A DNA stretch of 64,000 bases from Azophilus sp965116165 (GCA_965116165.1 OZ220484.1:3586171-3650170); one strand, 5' to 3'; positions 8,792 to 17,915 are shown, counted from the stretch's first letter. The notes: generated from the sequence alone by a model not told the origin. Program-made: numbers and translations.

Positions 8792-9652
8792 TCACGCGGC
8801 CTCTCCCAAGGTGCCCCGGTAGACATCGCCGGGCGTCCGGCCGCCCAGCGACGAATGCGGACGCAGTTCGCCATAGAAGCTGAACCAAGAACCGATGACG
8901 CGCTCGGCGTCGCGGCCATCCGCCAGCTCGTGCAGGTACACGGCCTCGTACTTCAGCGAGCGCCACAACCGCTCGATGAAGATGTTGTCGAGGTAGCGAC
9001 CGCGGCCGTCCATGGAACAGAGCGCGCCAGCGGCGCGCACCCTGTCGGTGAACGCGGTGCTGGTGAACTGCGCGCCCTGGTCCGTGTTGAAGATCTGCGG
9101 GGTGCCGTAGCGCAGCGCCGCATCCAGCGCCTCGACACAGAAGGCACTGTCCATGGTGTTCGACAGCCGCCACGACAGGACGTGGCGGCTGGCCCAGTCC
9201 ATCACGGCCACCAGGTAGAAAAAGCCCCGCGCAACAGGAACGTAGGTGATGTCGGCGCACCACACCTGGTCCGGGCGGTCGATCACCAGATCGCGCAGCA
9301 GGTATGGGTACACGCGGTGCTCCGGGTTGGCCACGCTGGTGCGCGGCTTCCGGTAAACCGCCTCCATGCCCATCAGCCGCATCAGCCGGCGCACCCGGTG
9401 CCGTCCGGCGACTACGCCTTCGCGGCGCAGGTGCCGCGCCATCTGCCGGCTGCCGTAGAACGGGTGCTCCAGATGCAGTTCGTCCAGGCGGCGCATCAGC
9501 GCCAGGTTGTCCGCGCTCTCGCCCAGCGGCTCGTAGTACTGCGACGAACGGCTCACGCCCAGCAGCGCGCACTGCCGGGACAGCGACAGCCCGCAGCCGC
9601 GGTCGACCAGCGCGGCACGCTCCGCACGGCTCAGCGCTCCAACCCGCGCAGA
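8792..9652 (-). CDS. IS3-family transposase OrfB (DDE integrase core), copy 1
   Basis: Catalytic half of the transposase, read in the -1 frame after OrfA. It has the HTH_21 region (HPFYGSRQMARHLRREG) and the rve-type DDE core: Asp in WCADITYVPV, Asp in FNTDQGAQFTS, and Glu in LKYEAVYLHE, ending with RPHSSLGGRTPGDVY. The fused OrfAB product would run from 9915 to 8792. Both frames are intact, so the element is probably active. Confidence 0.93.
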   Translation of the reverse strand, partial: SARVGALSRAERAALVDRGCGLSLSRQCALLGVSRSSQYYEPLGESADNLALMRRLDELHLEHPFYGSRQMARHLRREGVVAGRHRVRRLMRLMGMEAVYRKPRTSVANPEHRVYPYLLRDLVIDRPDQVWCADITYVPVARGFFYLVAVMDWASRHVLSWRLSNTMDSAFCVEALDAALRYGTPQIFNTDQGAQFTSTAFTDRVRAAGALCSMDGRGRYLDNIFIERLWRSLKYEAVYLHELADGRDAERVIGSWFSFYGELRPHSSLGGRTPGDVYRGTLGEAA

Positions 9653-9915
9653 AAAAAATCCCGTTCCACCGTCAGCTCGCCGATCTTCGCGTGCAGGTTG
9701 CGGATCGTCGCCTCGTGCTCCCCGTCGCGCCTCGATCCCGGTTGCGAGAACACCTCCTCGAGGCCCTCCACGGCCTGACGCTTCCAGGCGCTCACCTGGT
9801 TCGGGTGCACCTCGTAGCGCGCCGCGATCGCCTGCACCGTGTCCCGCTCCCGCAGCGCCTCCAGCGCCACGCGCTTCTTGAACTCCGCCGTGAAACGGCG
9901 CCTCTTCCTGGTCAT
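9631..9915 (-). CDS. IS3-family transposase OrfA, copy 1
   Basis: 94-residue helix-turn-helix protein (MTRKRRRFTAEFKKRVALEA, then YEVHPNQVSAWKRQ) that binds the element ends, with a leucine-zipper-like tail ending VERDFFLRGLER. The start is the ATG preceded by GAGAGGAG. Near its 3' end is a run of seven T in the coding strand (GATTTTTTTCTG), the probable -1 frameshift site giving the OrfAB transposase. Confidence 0.93.
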   Translation of the reverse strand: MTRKRRRFTAEFKKRVALEALRERDTVQAIAARYEVHPNQVSAWKRQAVEGLEEVFSQPGSRRDGEHEATIRNLHAKIGELTVERDFFLRGLER

Positions 9916-10368
9916 TCCAGTGTCTCCTCTCGACACCGGAGTACACCTTAGCGACCTGTCCAAAAAAGTGGGACCACCTCATGTCTCTGGCCGGAATCGC
10001 CCGGGCCGACACTGTTGTACAAATAGGACCGCTCAGCTTGGAGGAGGACTATTTCGCCATTCAGTACATGTGCATTAGGGACTATCACCAATGCACGGAC
10101 AATCGGATCCCGGACAAGCTAATCGACGAGGAAACCGGAGCCGATCTGAATATCGACAGGCGCGAGCGCGGACAGAAAATGTGCTGCCGGGAACTTATGT
10201 ACTGCGCCAACTTGGTGATTGTGAGCGGAAATGGGATCCGTGATGGAGGGGATGATGAGTTCATTGATCGCGAGTACCCGAATATCTTACAGGAATATTA
10301 TGTGAGTGAATGCCGCTCCGATTCCCAATCATCCTCGATCCTGGGGATTCTTCAATGAGTTTTGTTAA

Positions 10369-10467
10369 GGAAGGTCTGAACAAATCAATAGAGCAGCATT
10401 GAGATATTCGTAACCTATTGACTTCATTGACTCGGATGCCGTGAATACAGGATTAATCAGAGTTTCC
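10369..10467 (-). repeat. Repeat A copy 4
   Basis: Minus-strand copy bounded by TTAAGGAAGGTCTGAAC at the left and GATTAATCAGAGTTTCCTTAA at the right (as read on +), the clearest view of the terminal inverted repeats and the flanking TTAA. It sits right after the stop of the IS-split gene and may act as a bidirectional hairpin between it and the penicillin acylase gene. Confidence 0.88.
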
Positions 10468-10639
10468 TTAAGCCAGCGACGGTTACGTATATCGAGAATC
10501 GGTTGCGGTGGGAAAGCGGGAATCTCCCCAAGGCTTCCCGACGGGATGCGGAGGCGGCGAATCCGCCGATCCTGGTGGATGTTGCGGGCGCGGGCATGAA
10601 GGCCGAAATACCTTTTTTCGAGGCGGAGCGCCTGTCCAT

Positions 10640-13114
10640 TTATTCCTCGATTAACAGCGTCTCCCCGATCTGCGCCGCCTTGATTTCTTCCTCGCAGTAC
10701 GGGAAACGCACCCAATCCTTGCGACTGTACAACTCGGTTTGGTCGGCGTAATGGGGTGATTCGGGGCTGCTCGACTGGGAGGGCACCAGGACGGTGTCGG
10801 CCACCGGGCAGTGGTCGTCCCAGGTGACCGCTTGCAGGTAGGTATTGCCGGAGCGGGGGCTGTAGCCGCCGTCGTCGAGCCGCGCTGAAATGGCGCTGTA
10901 GACGCCGGCTTCCGGGTCGCCGCCGTGGATGGGAATGCGGTTGCCGTTGCGGTTGCTGAACTGCGCTTCCCGCCAGGGGGCGTCGAGCGCGACCCCGGCT
11001 TTGTCCAGGGCCAGCACCGCCTCGCTCAACGCCGCCACAACGAGGTTCCGGTTGCGGCTCTTGGAACGGTCGATGTCACGAGGCGTGTTGAGTGGGTCGG
11101 CCGCGTCGAAATCCACCTTCCAGAACGAGCGGCTTTCGATCAATAGGTTGAAGTCGTTGCCAAGGCTCCGGTGAATACCGCGCCAGAACTCGGTGAATAC
11201 CTGGGCGCCACGGCTTTCCAACTCAACCTTGCGGTCCCAGTCGGCCAGCACGGCGCAGGCCCGCTTGGCGCGCGCCTCGTTATCGTTGGCGCCCGGCAAT
11301 GCCGCGCAGATGGCCAGTACATCGTCCAATACGATTTCGGCACCGTATACCCGATTGCGGTACATGAATGACTTTATCGTATCCAATGTAAACCCCGGCA
11401 ACGGATCCAGCCCGTCGGTGGCGGCGCGTCGTTCCCGCACCATCAGATGGCCGAGCCGTGTACGCAGCGACTGTTGCGAATTTTCGTGTCCCAGCCAGCC
11501 AAACACCAACGGGAAGCCCGTCAGCGGATTGTCGGCGTTGCTGAGCCAATAGCTGTCGTTGCCGTTGCCCACATAGTCCGTGGTCAGCAATTTCGGGCGC
11601 GCCTCATACCCATAGAGATTCGAACCGGGCGGGCTATCCGGGTCTTCGCCCCATGCGCATTCATCCTCGCTGCCGTCCAGGACGATGGCCGCGTTGTTCG
11701 TGGCGAACCCGAGCAGTTGGCCGAGGTCGGTGAGGCAGTCGTCGAGCTGTTGCTGGGTCAGGTGTGGAATGGCGGATATCTCGCCATAGAACACCTCGCC
11801 GTCGCGGTGGGCGGCGATGGTGTGAAAGACGGGGTTGCCGATACGCTTCAGCGCTTCCGTAAACGTTGCAATCGTACGCGCCCGTCCCATGTCCAGATAC
11901 TGATCGGCGAGCTGTGTTCCGCGCAGTGCGTTGGCATCGCGCAGGGTCAGCAGGTTGCCGTTCCGCAGTGGCCAGCCATCGAGCAATTTGCTGATCCCGC
12001 CCAGGTTCACGATCGGCCCGTAGTGGGAGAGATGGAAGCTGTGTTTGCGCTCCTCCAACGAGCCGTCATCAAGTTTTACAGCGATGGTTTCCTCTTCGGT
12101 GGTGATGTCGCGCCACTCGCCTTCGTAGCGGTATTGAAGCAGATCCCGGGGGTTGAGTTGCAGTTCGTACAGCGTGAAATGGGAGGCGAACGAGGTGGTA
12201 TGGGTCCAGGCCAGATCGCTATTGAAGCCGATGCCCACCCAGGGCACAGCGTGCAGGGCGGCGCCGGCCACATCGTAATCGCCGGGAATGGTCAGGTGCA
12301 GTTGATGGAAGCCGCCCGGCCCGCTCCAACCGCGATGGGGGTTGCCGAGCAGCAGGGCCTTGTCCGTTTGGCTTAGATCCCGGCCCACGGCCAGGGCATT
12401 GCTGCCGGTTGCGCCAAAACCGAACGCCCGTCCCTGGCGCTGCAATACATGTTGCAGGGCCTTCCGTTCTTCGTCGCTGTAGCCGATTGGTGCGGTTCCG
12501 TCCGGACCCTCTGGCGCCATGATTGCTGTGCGCACGATAGTCAAGTCCGAGCTTCCGGCCAGGGTGACACGGGCGATATGCATCCACAGATCGGTGGCAT
12601 CGATTTCATAGACCCAGTCCGCATTTTGGCATCCGGCCTCGCCCGCCGGCAGATTTTCGGCATCGGTTTCACGCAGGTGGCGGTTCATGCCCGCCGCAAA
12701 GCCCCGCACCAGGAGGTGTGCGTCATCCTCGCGGCTGGATAGAAACCGCTCGCGGAATTCGTCCTTGGTGCCCAGCATCAGCCGCAGCACGAAATCCGAG
12801 GCGACATCGCCTTGTTGTTCGCCGAAAAACTCAGCCGACCGGCTGGTTGCGTAGACGATGGCCCGCATCGCCACGCAAAAATTGTCCTGGGCGTAGGCGT
12901 ACCCGTATCCGTAGCCGAGGCTGCCCCAGTCGTCGGCCTTGATGTGGGGAATGCCGTATTCCGTGCGGCGGACTTCGGCCTGGTAGACCGGCTCGGGTGG
13001 CGATGGCGGTGGTGCGGGTTTGGGTTCCGGCGGCGAGCCGTTGCCGAAACAGCCCGCCAGGGTCGAGATCAGGGCCAGGTTGAGGAAGGTCTGAACAATT
13101 CGATAGAGCGACAT
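10640..13114 (-). CDS. Penicillin acylase family Ntn-hydrolase, lipoprotein
   Basis: Amidohydrolase of the penicillin G acylase / acyl-homoserine-lactone acylase superfamily, which hydrolyses amide bonds of hydrophobic acyl substrates in the periplasm; the actual substrate cannot be read from sequence. The 824-residue precursor has a lipoprotein signal with lipobox LAGC (Cys22), a Pro-rich linker (PPEPKPAPPPSPPEP), an alpha chain starting EVRRTEYGIPHI, and the GSN autocleavage site with nucleophile Ser238 (GATGSNALAVG), followed by LLGNPHRGW of the beta chain. The first ten codons, including the only usable start, lie inside repeat A copy 5. No in-frame GTG or TTG lies between them and the lipobox. 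No partner genes adjoin. Confidence 0.88.
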   Translation of the reverse strand: MSLYRIVQTFLNLALISTLAGCFGNGSPPEPKPAPPPSPPEPVYQAEVRRTEYGIPHIKADDWGSLGYGYGYAYAQDNFCVAMRAIVYATSRSAEFFGEQQGDVASDFVLRLMLGTKDEFRERFLSSREDDAHLLVRGFAAGMNRHLRETDAENLPAGEAGCQNADWVYEIDATDLWMHIARVTLAGSSDLTIVRTAIMAPEGPDGTAPIGYSDEERKALQHVLQRQGRAFGFGATGSNALAVGRDLSQTDKALLLGNPHRGWSGPGGFHQLHLTIPGDYDVAGAALHAVPWVGIGFNSDLAWTHTTSFASHFTLYELQLNPRDLLQYRYEGEWRDITTEEETIAVKLDDGSLEERKHSFHLSHYGPIVNLGGISKLLDGWPLRNGNLLTLRDANALRGTQLADQYLDMGRARTIATFTEALKRIGNPVFHTIAAHRDGEVFYGEISAIPHLTQQQLDDCLTDLGQLLGFATNNAAIVLDGSEDECAWGEDPDSPPGSNLYGYEARPKLLTTDYVGNGNDSYWLSNADNPLTGFPLVFGWLGHENSQQSLRTRLGHLMVRERRAATDGLDPLPGFTLDTIKSFMYRNRVYGAEIVLDDVLAICAALPGANDNEARAKRACAVLADWDRKVELESRGAQVFTEFWRGIHRSLGNDFNLLIESRSFWKVDFDAADPLNTPRDIDRSKSRNRNLVVAALSEAVLALDKAGVALDAPWREAQFSNRNGNRIPIHGGDPEAGVYSAISARLDDGGYSPRSGNTYLQAVTWDDHCPVADTVLVPSQSSSPESPHYADQTELYSRKDWVRFPYCEEEIKAAQIGETLLIEE

Positions 13115-13182
13115 TCGTCTACTCGTAAGCTATTGATTTTATTAAACCGTATGCCCTGAATACAGGATTTCTCGGGGGCTCC
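13085..13182 (-). repeat. Repeat A copy 5, overlapping the penicillin acylase start
   Basis: Minus-strand copy running from GGAAGGTCTGAACAATTCG to the CTCCTTAA end. Its inner end provides codons 1-10 (MSLYRIVQTF) of the downstream acylase. The element B pair begins directly at its outer end, sharing the TTAA. Confidence 0.88.
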
Positions 13183-13402
13183 TTAAGGGACTTATATACA
13201 TAAGTTGGCATACAACTATATGTTGAGGTTTTAGTGGCAGGGAACTACCACATATCGGCTTCTGTCAACACATCGATATAATTCCCGGATTAATCAGGGG
13301 ACTTAATATACGTAAGTTGATGTACCACTATATGTTGAGGATTTGGCGGCCGAAAACCACCACATGTCGGTTTCTGTTAACTTTCCTTTATAAGTCCCTT
13401 AA
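13183..13402. repeat. Repeat B copies 1 and 2 in a 14-bp perfect inverted-repeat frame
   Basis: Two direct copies of a second element (about 13187-13286 and 13296-13402), sharing ACTTA-TATAC-TAAGTTG, CTATATGTTGAGG, and the ACCACCACATGTCGG core. The core ATGTTGAGG...ACCACCACAT is an imperfect palindrome and should form a hairpin. The pair is bounded by TTAAGGGACTTATA (13183-13196) and its exact complement TATAAGTCCCTTAA (13389-13402), so it may be one composite mobile unit. Markedly AT-richer than the flanks; no ORF. Together with repeat A copy 5 it fills the divergent gap between the acylase gene and queF. Confidence 0.85.
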
Positions 13403-13492
13403 TGAGAGGTTCCTTAATCTTGGTCGGTTACCATCGGGCATCCGATAGACTCGTTGGGCTGTCGGAGGCTGTGTCGGAATAGGGGGCGATCT

Positions 13493-14326
13493 ATGTCGGA
13501 GTTGCAAACCTCCCGTGGTCTATCGTTGTTGCATCCCATCGAACGCGCCCCCGCCCGCGCCGCTCTTGGCATTGCCGATGCCCTGCCCTTTAACGGCGAC
13601 GATCTGTGGACCGGCTATGAATTTTCCTGGCTCGACAACATGGGTAAGCCACGTGTGGCGGGCCTGCGGCTGCGGGTTTCCTGTGCTTCGCCCAATCTCG
13701 TTGAAAGCAAGTCGATGAAGTTCTATCTGAACGGTTTTGCGCAACTGCGGTTCGTGGGCCGGGAGCAGGTTGCGCAAGCGCTTGAAGCGGATCTGACGGT
13801 GGCTTTCGGCGCACCGATTGAGGTTGAACTCATTGGCATTGATCGGCTGGGCAACATCACCGCAATGCCCGGCAAGAGTCTGGACGACTTGGAGGTGGTT
13901 ATCCACGACTACGAGCGGAACCCGAATAATCTGGGCGCGGTTGATGGATTGCCGGCGCAAGCGGGTGGATTGGGGTCGGGACGCGACGGTACCGATTCCG
14001 GCTACGCAAGCGAAATCTGGCATACGCATTTGTTTCGCAGCCTCTGCCCCATTACCGGGCAACCCGACTGGGCATCGATTATGGTCGACTACACTGGTCC
14101 GCGCATCGCCCCCGACGGACTGTTGCGCTATCTGGTGTCTTTCCGCTGCCACGCGGGGTTCCATGAAGATACCATCGAACGAATCTTCGTCGATTTGCTG
14201 GAACGTTGCCGCCCGGCGGAGCTCAGCGTTTACGGCCGCTTCCAAAGAAGAGGAGGGCTCGACATCAACCCCTACCGCTCAACCCAATCGCGGGCGGCGC
14301 CGGTCTGGCGGCTGGCCCGGCAGTGA
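13493..14326 (+). CDS. queF: NADPH-dependent 7-cyano-7-deazaguanine reductase (QueF, two-module type)
   Basis: Reduces preQ0 to preQ1 in queuosine synthesis for tRNA wobble modification. The 277-residue length and two tunnel-fold modules are typical of the long QueF subtype. Visible hallmarks: QueF motif ESKSMKFYLNGF starting at Glu71, and the catalytic Cys185 in SLCPITGQPDW in the second module, then RYLVSFRCHAGFHE with the substrate-binding Glu. The frame is open to 13454, but MSELQTSRGL at 13493 is the family-like start. It is flanked by repeat B and the SRP RNA gene. Confidence 0.95.
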   Translation: MSELQTSRGLSLLHPIERAPARAALGIADALPFNGDDLWTGYEFSWLDNMGKPRVAGLRLRVSCASPNLVESKSMKFYLNGFAQLRFVGREQVAQALEADLTVAFGAPIEVELIGIDRLGNITAMPGKSLDDLEVVIHDYERNPNNLGAVDGLPAQAGGLGSGRDGTDSGYASEIWHTHLFRSLCPITGQPDWASIMVDYTGPRIAPDGLLRYLVSFRCHAGFHEDTIERIFVDLLERCRPAELSVYGRFQRRGGLDINPYRSTQSRAAPVWRLARQ

Positions 14327-14399
14327 AAAATTCCGCAACGATGCGTCGATTGGCGCTACCATATAGCACTCCGGCGGCCGGGAAGCTGTCGGGAACGAT

Positions 14400-14512
<113 letters not shown>

Positions 14513-14916
14513 GCTCCCGCCGCAGGGTGCGCCCATCTGCTTTGTTGTCGCCCCTTGACGTATCGCTGGATACGCTGGCGGGGCTTAGGCCGCGCATCTG
14601 GACGCTTGCGGACGGCATGATCGGTTGGATGGAGCCATGGGCACAGCAAATGTCCAACTGCGACACAGCCAACCATCTGCAATTCCCGCTGACGATGCGT
14701 GATTATTCGTTTGGGTCCAAATACCGAGCGACATCGACCACTCAGCCATAGGCTGGGCACCAATTTTTGGGCATTGCCGTGCTTAGCGGGAATTGCTGGC
14801 CAACTATTGACTTTGGTTCCAGAATCTGAAGAATCCTCCACAGTTTGTGTCCGGCTGACTGTGAGCGGATGCAACATCGGCGATTGGACATCAAATTTAT
14901 CTGGATGGAGAGATTC
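14513..14916. other. Intergenic region between ffs and TonB receptor, nothing identified
   Basis: About 400 bp without a supportable gene. Short frames occur but have no ribosome site or recognisable product. It probably carries the ffs terminator and the promoter and leader of the receptor gene; I cannot point to definite boxes. Confidence 0.5.
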
Positions 14917-17367
14917 ATGATGAGGAAACTCAATCTGGCTGGCTGGCTGGCGGTGTTTGTGTGGGGAGGCTCGATACCCGCGTTTGCCTCGGAAGCGGGC
15001 GAGGTCGAGGAAATCATCGTTACCGCCCGGCAGCAGGACGAAACGCTGCAGGATGTGCCGGTGACCATAGCGGCGATGACGGAAGCGGACCTTGATCGCT
15101 ACAACATCACCAACCTTGTGGATGCCGCCAAGATGGTGCCCAACATGGTGATATCCCACGGTGGCTCGGGCAACGGCTCGTCGCTGCGGCTGCGGGGCAT
15201 CGGCTCAAGCTCGATCTCCGCCGCCTTCGACCATTCGATGGCCATCAATCTCGATGGCGTGGTCGTTAACCGGGGACGCTTCATCCACAACTCCTATCTC
15301 GATATGGGGCAGTTGGAGATTCTCAAGGGCCCGCAGTCGCTTTACTTCGGGAAGTCGGCCACCGCGGGCGTGGTGTCCATCACCACCAACGATCCGGGCG
15401 GCGAGTTCGAGCTGGAGGCGGCCGCCGGCTACGAGTTCGAACACCAGGGCACCTATGGCGAATTCATCGCTTCCGGCCCGCTCTCGGAAACCCTCGGTGC
15501 CCGCCTCGCCGTTGGTTTCACAAGGAATGACGAGCTGTTCAAGAACTATTCGGCGGAAAACGACCCGGTTAACGTGGCCATTTCCGGAGCGGACAAGCAG
15601 TACGGCGACGAATCGCTGAACACGCGCCTCACCCTGCTTTGGAATCCCACCGATGTCTTTCAGGCCAAGTTGAAGTACAGCTACTCCGAGTACGACAACG
15701 AAGGCGCCGGGACCGCTTGGACCGAGGATGTCTGCCCGGAAGGTAAGCACCAACCCACTGGCGTACCGTCCGCGGCGAATGCTTTTCGAATTTTTCAAGG
15801 CGTGGACGACTGCAAGCTGAATGGCAACACCTCAAAAGTAAATCTGCACCCCGGCTTGCGCGACGGCTTGCCGCAAGGCTTCGACAATGGCGAACCCGGC
15901 CTTGAGCAGGACACCCACTTCCTGTCATTGCGCATGGATTGGGATGTCTCCCCGTCGCTCTCCCTGACCTCGGTAACGGGTTGGGTTGACCTGAAACATT
16001 GGGAACTCGACGACTACAGCTACGGCGCCGGCGTTTTTGGTGGCCTGCACAACAATGTCTACAAGAGCCTGAGCCAGGAATTTCGTTTGGCCAGCCACTT
16101 CGACAGCCCGGTTAACTTTCAGGCGGGTTTCTTCTATCAGGACATCGAGCAGGAGTTCGATGCCTATCAGTATGCGTTCAACCTGGGCGTCATGCCGAAT
16201 ATCTTTGGGCCAGCCTATGCCGCGGTTGGTGGCGATCCGAGTGCGGCCATTATCGGCCCCGATCCGGTTACCGGCAACGAATACGACTACAACAAGCACC
16301 ACTTTTTGGATACGGAGGTGTATTCCGCTTTCCTGGCCGTGTATTGGAATTTGAATGAGCGCACGGAGGTCACGGCCGGTGCCCGTTACACCGACGAGTC
16401 CAAGGTGGGCCGAATTGAAATACCCTACCTGCACGCGGCCGCGACTCTGTTTGGGTGGGGCGTACCGCCTCTCATTGAGGAAGGTTTGGAATTCGACGAC
16501 GACAACATTTCGCCCGAAGTGGCGGTCAACTACTACCTGAACGACGACGTCAGCGTTTATGTCGCCTACAAACAGGGCTTCAAATCCGGCGGCATCGACA
16601 ACAGCGCCCTGCCCACCGCGGCGCTACAGCCGACCAACCCGGAATTCCCCGATTTCCTTATTTATCAGTCCGAGGAGGCGGAGGGCTTTGAAGCGGGCTT
16701 GAAGGGGCGTTTCCTCGACGGTGCCATGCGTTTCAACGCGACGGCCTTCACCTACGAGTACTCCGACCTGCAGGTACAGCTCTTCGATTCGTCGATTATT
16801 CAGTTCAGTACGTTCAACGCATCGGCGCTTGAGACCAACGGTATCGAATTCGACATGCTGTGGAATACGGACATCGAGGGTTTGAGCATCCGCAGTGCCT
16901 GGGCATGGACCGACACCACCTATTCCGAAGACTTTATCAACGCGACGGGCGAAAACCTCAAGGGCGAAGACGGCGCGGGCAGTGCGGACATTACCGGATT
17001 TATCGGCGGATCCTACGACTTTGCGATAGGTTCCGGCTGGCGTGGCGAGGTGTCGGCGGATTTCCGCTATACCGGCGACTATGCTTGGACGGCGACGCTT
17101 GACCCGTTCATGCAGGACAGCTTTTGGCTCATCGATGCCGCCGTCAGCTTTTATTCGGAGGACAGGCAGCACACCATTAGCCTGATTGGCCGCAATCTCA
17201 CCGATAAGATCTACGTCATTACCGGCGGCGCCATTCCCGGCCGTTGTGCCAACTACAACAGTGGGCCTCCCGCGACATGCAATGAGATGGGGGCAAACAG
17301 CCTCGACCAAGCAGCCACTACGCCACTCGGCCGGACCCTGAGCCTGCAATATCGCTATACGCTGTGA
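14917..17367 (+). CDS. TonB-dependent outer-membrane receptor
   Basis: Ligand-gated 22-strand barrel that imports a scarce substrate using TonB energy; the ligand is unknown. 816 residues: signal peptide MMRKLNLAGWLAVFVWGGS ending AFA, a TonB box-like EEIIVTARQQDETLQDVPV, a plug domain with LRLRGIGSSSISAAFDHS and the ILKGPQSLYFGKSATAGVV motif, and a barrel ending in LSLQYRYTL with an aromatic-rich last strand. The ETLQDVPVTIAAM pattern is typical of the Caulobacter/sphingomonad/Cellvibrio-type receptors for carbohydrates or hydrophobic organics. The frame extends to 14845, but 14917 gives the signal peptide. Its stop overlaps the convergent NTF2-like gene by 13 bp. Confidence 0.93.
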   Translation: MMRKLNLAGWLAVFVWGGSIPAFASEAGEVEEIIVTARQQDETLQDVPVTIAAMTEADLDRYNITNLVDAAKMVPNMVISHGGSGNGSSLRLRGIGSSSISAAFDHSMAINLDGVVVNRGRFIHNSYLDMGQLEILKGPQSLYFGKSATAGVVSITTNDPGGEFELEAAAGYEFEHQGTYGEFIASGPLSETLGARLAVGFTRNDELFKNYSAENDPVNVAISGADKQYGDESLNTRLTLLWNPTDVFQAKLKYSYSEYDNEGAGTAWTEDVCPEGKHQPTGVPSAANAFRIFQGVDDCKLNGNTSKVNLHPGLRDGLPQGFDNGEPGLEQDTHFLSLRMDWDVSPSLSLTSVTGWVDLKHWELDDYSYGAGVFGGLHNNVYKSLSQEFRLASHFDSPVNFQAGFFYQDIEQEFDAYQYAFNLGVMPNIFGPAYAAVGGDPSAAIIGPDPVTGNEYDYNKHHFLDTEVYSAFLAVYWNLNERTEVTAGARYTDESKVGRIEIPYLHAAATLFGWGVPPLIEEGLEFDDDNISPEVAVNYYLNDDVSVYVAYKQGFKSGGIDNSALPTAALQPTNPEFPDFLIYQSEEAEGFEAGLKGRFLDGAMRFNATAFTYEYSDLQVQLFDSSIIQFSTFNASALETNGIEFDMLWNTDIEGLSIRSAWAWTDTTYSEDFINATGENLKGEDGAGSADITGFIGGSYDFAIGSGWRGEVSADFRYTGDYAWTATLDPFMQDSFWLIDAAVSFYSEDRQHTISLIGRNLTDKIYVITGGAIPGRCANYNSGPPATCNEMGANSLDQAATTPLGRTLSLQYRYTL

Positions 17368-17915
17368 TAGTACGGCGGCAGCGCCTCGGGAGTGATCTTC
17401 CGCACATCGGCGAAGGCGTTTGATCCGAAATAGATGTCTTCGCCGATTAATTTGTCGTCCGCGTCGCCCGGCCATAGGGTGACGAGTTGCGCTCTGGTGA
17501 CAAATAGATCGTCCTGTGCGACGGGCTTGCCCTTTACCTCGTTGAGGCCCACGGCGATCAAGGAAGCGCCACGATGCACCTGTTTAACCTGGCCTTCGGT
17601 CACCACATGGTTGTCGCTAACCACGATCTTGTCCACCACCACTTCGAATTGCTGGCCACCGGTGTCGAACATGTTGCTGTAAAAGGCGCGGACGGCATCC
17701 CGCCCCGCAATCACCGAAGGCTCCGCCTGACCCCAGAAATGGTAGATCGGCTCGCTGGTCAGGGTGCTCATCAGCGGTTCGAGTTGCCCTTTGATTTCGT
17801 ACTCCATGTGGTCGCGGACGGCGGTGACCAGGGCCTTGCGGCGTGGGTTGGTTTCGGCTTTGGCGCGCTCTTCAAGCGCCAGCCAACTGTTGTGGGGGTT
17901 GATGGCGAATCCCAT
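17355..17915 (-). CDS. NTF2/SnoaL-like protein
   Basis: 186-residue cone-shaped alpha+beta fold protein of the nuclear-transport-factor-2 superfamily, members of which act as small-molecule isomerases, dehydratases or binding proteins. Evidence: N-terminal helices (LVTAVRDHMEYEIKGQLEPLMSTLTSEPIYHFWG), GRDAVRAFYSNMF, and the beta sheet FEVVVDKIVVSDNHVVTEGQV. No known catalytic dyad can be named. Convergent with the TonB receptor (13-bp overlap of 3' ends) and divergent from the transporter that follows, so it may belong to a substrate-specific cluster. Confidence 0.7.
   Translation of the reverse strand: MGFAINPHNSWLALEERAKAETNPRRKALVTAVRDHMEYEIKGQLEPLMSTLTSEPIYHFWGQAEPSVIAGRDAVRAFYSNMFDTGGQQFEVVVDKIVVSDNHVVTEGQVKQVHRGASLIAVGLNEVKGKPVAQDDLFVTRAQLVTLWPGDADDKLIGEDIYFGSNAFADVRKITPEALPPYYHSV

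Larger units (their letters stand above)
8483..9981 (-). mobile_element. IS3-family insertion sequence, copy 1 (1499 bp)
   Basis: Ends are TGAGGTGGTCC and GGACCACCTCA, extended by imperfect inverted repeats (TTGGACAG, AAGGTGTACTCC). A 3-bp direct duplication, TGT, is at 8480-8482 and 9982-9984. It carries overlapping orfA and orfB on the minus strand. It has the same length as copy 2 at 29191-30689, in opposite orientation; the only difference I see is one base in orfA (Ala versus Val in QAIA[A/V]RYEVH). That indicates recent movement. Confidence 0.95.
8437..10358 (+). pseudogene. Secreted Cys-rich protein gene interrupted by IS3-family element
   Basis: The gene is split into 8437-8482 and 9985-10358 by the IS at 8483-9981 plus one copy of its TGT target duplication. 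Removing these rejoins a perfect 139-codon frame: MQLLKFRVLIAMAVV from the left joined to SLAGIARADTVVQIGP from the right, an ideal signal peptide with cleavage after ARA. A ribosome site (AGGAAAATAGGA) precedes the ATG at 8437. The mature part is rich in Cys (CIRDYHQC, CCRELMYC) and Asp/Glu; function unknown. The last base of the IS creates a new ATG at 9981 in frame (MSLAGIARADTVV), so a protein lacking the signal n-region could still be made, but export is unlikely. Confidence 0.85.

Noticed and set aside
8720..9778. Long frame antisense to the IS3 transposase (and its twin at 29394-30452)
   Set aside because: Shadow of orfB; no domain and no ribosome site.
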